From: an uncultured Pelagibacteraceae bacterium
GTDB lineage: Bacteria > Pseudomonadota > Alphaproteobacteria > Pelagibacterales > Pelagibacteraceae
NCBI GenBank assembly: GCA_902618485.1
Contig: CACNAR010000007.1
Coordinates: 1-41,704, forward strand
Length of the DNA stretch: 41,704 bases
Reading direction: 5' to 3'
How positions within the stretch are numbered: position 1 is the first letter of the stretch; every line of letters begins with the position of its first letter. Both the position numbers and the translations under genes were made by a program. Below are positions 41,145 to 41,704 of the stretch, one piece after another. The notes below the pieces were generated by a model. That model did not search any database, was not told where the DNA came from, and saw nothing but the letters and a program-made list of their open reading frames with translations.

Positions 41145-41702
41145 TTATGCTTTTTTAGTTTTGATTGGTTTTTTTCTATTAGGATAGCAACTAGTACATA
41201 TTTTACAAGTCATTCCATAACAATCTCTTGCTTTACAGTACTCTCTTCCATAATAAATAATTTGCAGGTGAAGTTTGTTCCAATTTTTTTTTGGAAATAA
41301 TCTTTTCAAATCTTTTTCAGTTTGAATAACATTTTTACCACTAGTTAATCCCCATCTTTGGGCTAGTCTATGAATATGAGTATCAACTGGAAATGCGGGA
41401 TACCCAAATCCTTGAGACATAACCACACTGGCAGTTTTATGACCTACACCAGGTAACTGTTCCAATTCTTCAAATGTTTTTGGTACTTTTCCATTGTACT
41501 TCTTTTCTAATATGCCACAAAGATTGTAAATACTTTTTGCTTTTATTCTGAAAATTCCAATTTTCTTAATAAGCTTTTCTATTTTTTTTCTTCCTAATTT
41601 TAAAAAATGACGAGGTTTGTAATATTTTGGGTAAATATCTTTTGTAACATTATTTACATTTACGTCAGTACATTGAGCAGATAATAAAACAGAGATTAAT
41701 AA
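41145..41702 (-). CDS. nth: Endonuclease III, 5'-truncated by the window edge
   Basis: 186 codons of a DNA glycosylase/AP lyase for oxidised pyrimidines; the start is beyond base 41704. The frame is open from the edge: LLSAQCTDVNVNNVTKDI is the family's N-terminal motif, then LPGVGHKTASVV with the helix-hairpin-helix and catalytic Lys, and VDTHIHR with the catalytic Asp. The apparent start at 41465 is a TTG inside the gene. The C-terminal iron-sulfur cysteines are spaced C-x4-C-x4-C-x2-C-x2-C rather than the E. coli C-x6-C-x2-C-x5-C. Confidence 0.95.
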   Translation of the reverse strand, partial: LLISVLLSAQCTDVNVNNVTKDIYPKYYKPRHFLKLGRKKIEKLIKKIGIFRIKAKSIYNLCGILEKKYNGKVPKTFEELEQLPGVGHKTASVVMSQGFGYPAFPVDTHIHRLAQRWGLTSGKNVIQTEKDLKRLFPKKNWNKLHLQIIYYGREYCKARDCYGMTCKICTSCYPNRKKPIKTKKA

Positions 41703-41704
41703 AG

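Noticed and set aside
41145..41465. Endonuclease III starting at 41465 as a short protein
   Set aside because: The codon is TTG (Leu) inside the gene; the frame is open with clear nth sequence to the window edge.
1..41704. CRISPR array, insertion sequence or prophage
   Set aside because: No regularly spaced repeats, transposase, integrase or phage structural genes were seen.

Overview
The window is a very AT-rich, extremely compact piece of an alphaproteobacterial chromosome. Gene content and order (rpe–heparinase–purH, hisBHAFE beside hslVU, secB–dnaQ–coaE–aroE–maf–ppsR, hemE–hemH–hemJ–rho, mnmE–mnmG–rsmG–parA–parB, holA–lptE–leuS), tiny or negative gene spacing and few Shine-Dalgarno sites fit the SAR11 / Candidatus Pelagibacter lineage. 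This assignment comes from reading the sequence; no search was run. No insertion sequence, phage module or CRISPR array is visible.

Layout. 1–3267: tail of rpe, a heparinase II/III-like protein and purH. 3268–9668: carbinolamine dehydratase, tRNA-Gly(GCC), a LON-domain protein, a sulfotransferase, a UbiH-type hydroxylase, ftsK, lolA and a GNAT enzyme. 9665–13334 (minus): hinT, an unknown membrane-anchored protein and hisE-F-A-H-B. 13426–15314 (plus): hslVU, with a heat-shock-type promoter directly before the hslV start. 15331–20662: Smr protein, Tim44-like protein, fxsA, secB, dnaQ, coaE, aroE, maf and ppsR. 20663–20923: an intergenic region with three DnaA-box-like 9-mers between ppsR and hemE, the position of the origin in Caulobacter and Rickettsia; I call it candidate oriC. 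20924–32040 (plus): hemE, hemH, hemJ, rho, a GT41 glycosyltransferase, mnmE, mnmG, rsmG (carrying a near-perfect parS), parA and parB. 32046–36629 (minus): holA, lptE, leuS and a DUF3576 lipoprotein. 36826–37818: a porin-like outer-membrane protein with the clearest ribosome-binding site and strongest terminator in the window. 37854–41704: a ThiE/TenI-like protein, YggS, an L,D-transpeptidase-fold protein, a winged-helix regulator, a 38–40-residue ArfA-like peptide, an adenosine/PfkB kinase and 5'-truncated nth.

How it works together: the centre is the chromosome's replication and segregation start (oriC candidate, parS about 9 kb away, parAB), with genes diverging from the origin on both sides. 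Around it are housekeeping sets for heme, histidine and purine synthesis, tRNA wobble modification, protein quality control and export, and envelope assembly.

The most interesting signals are the ArfA-like ribosome-rescue peptide (40096–40218), the candidate origin with a DnaA box at the hemE promoter, the sigma-32-like promoter that would give a leaderless hslVU mRNA, a 16-bp perfect palindrome just before the porin ribosome-binding site, a rho mRNA leader hairpin, and two oppositely oriented genes whose start codons share one ATGCAT palindrome.
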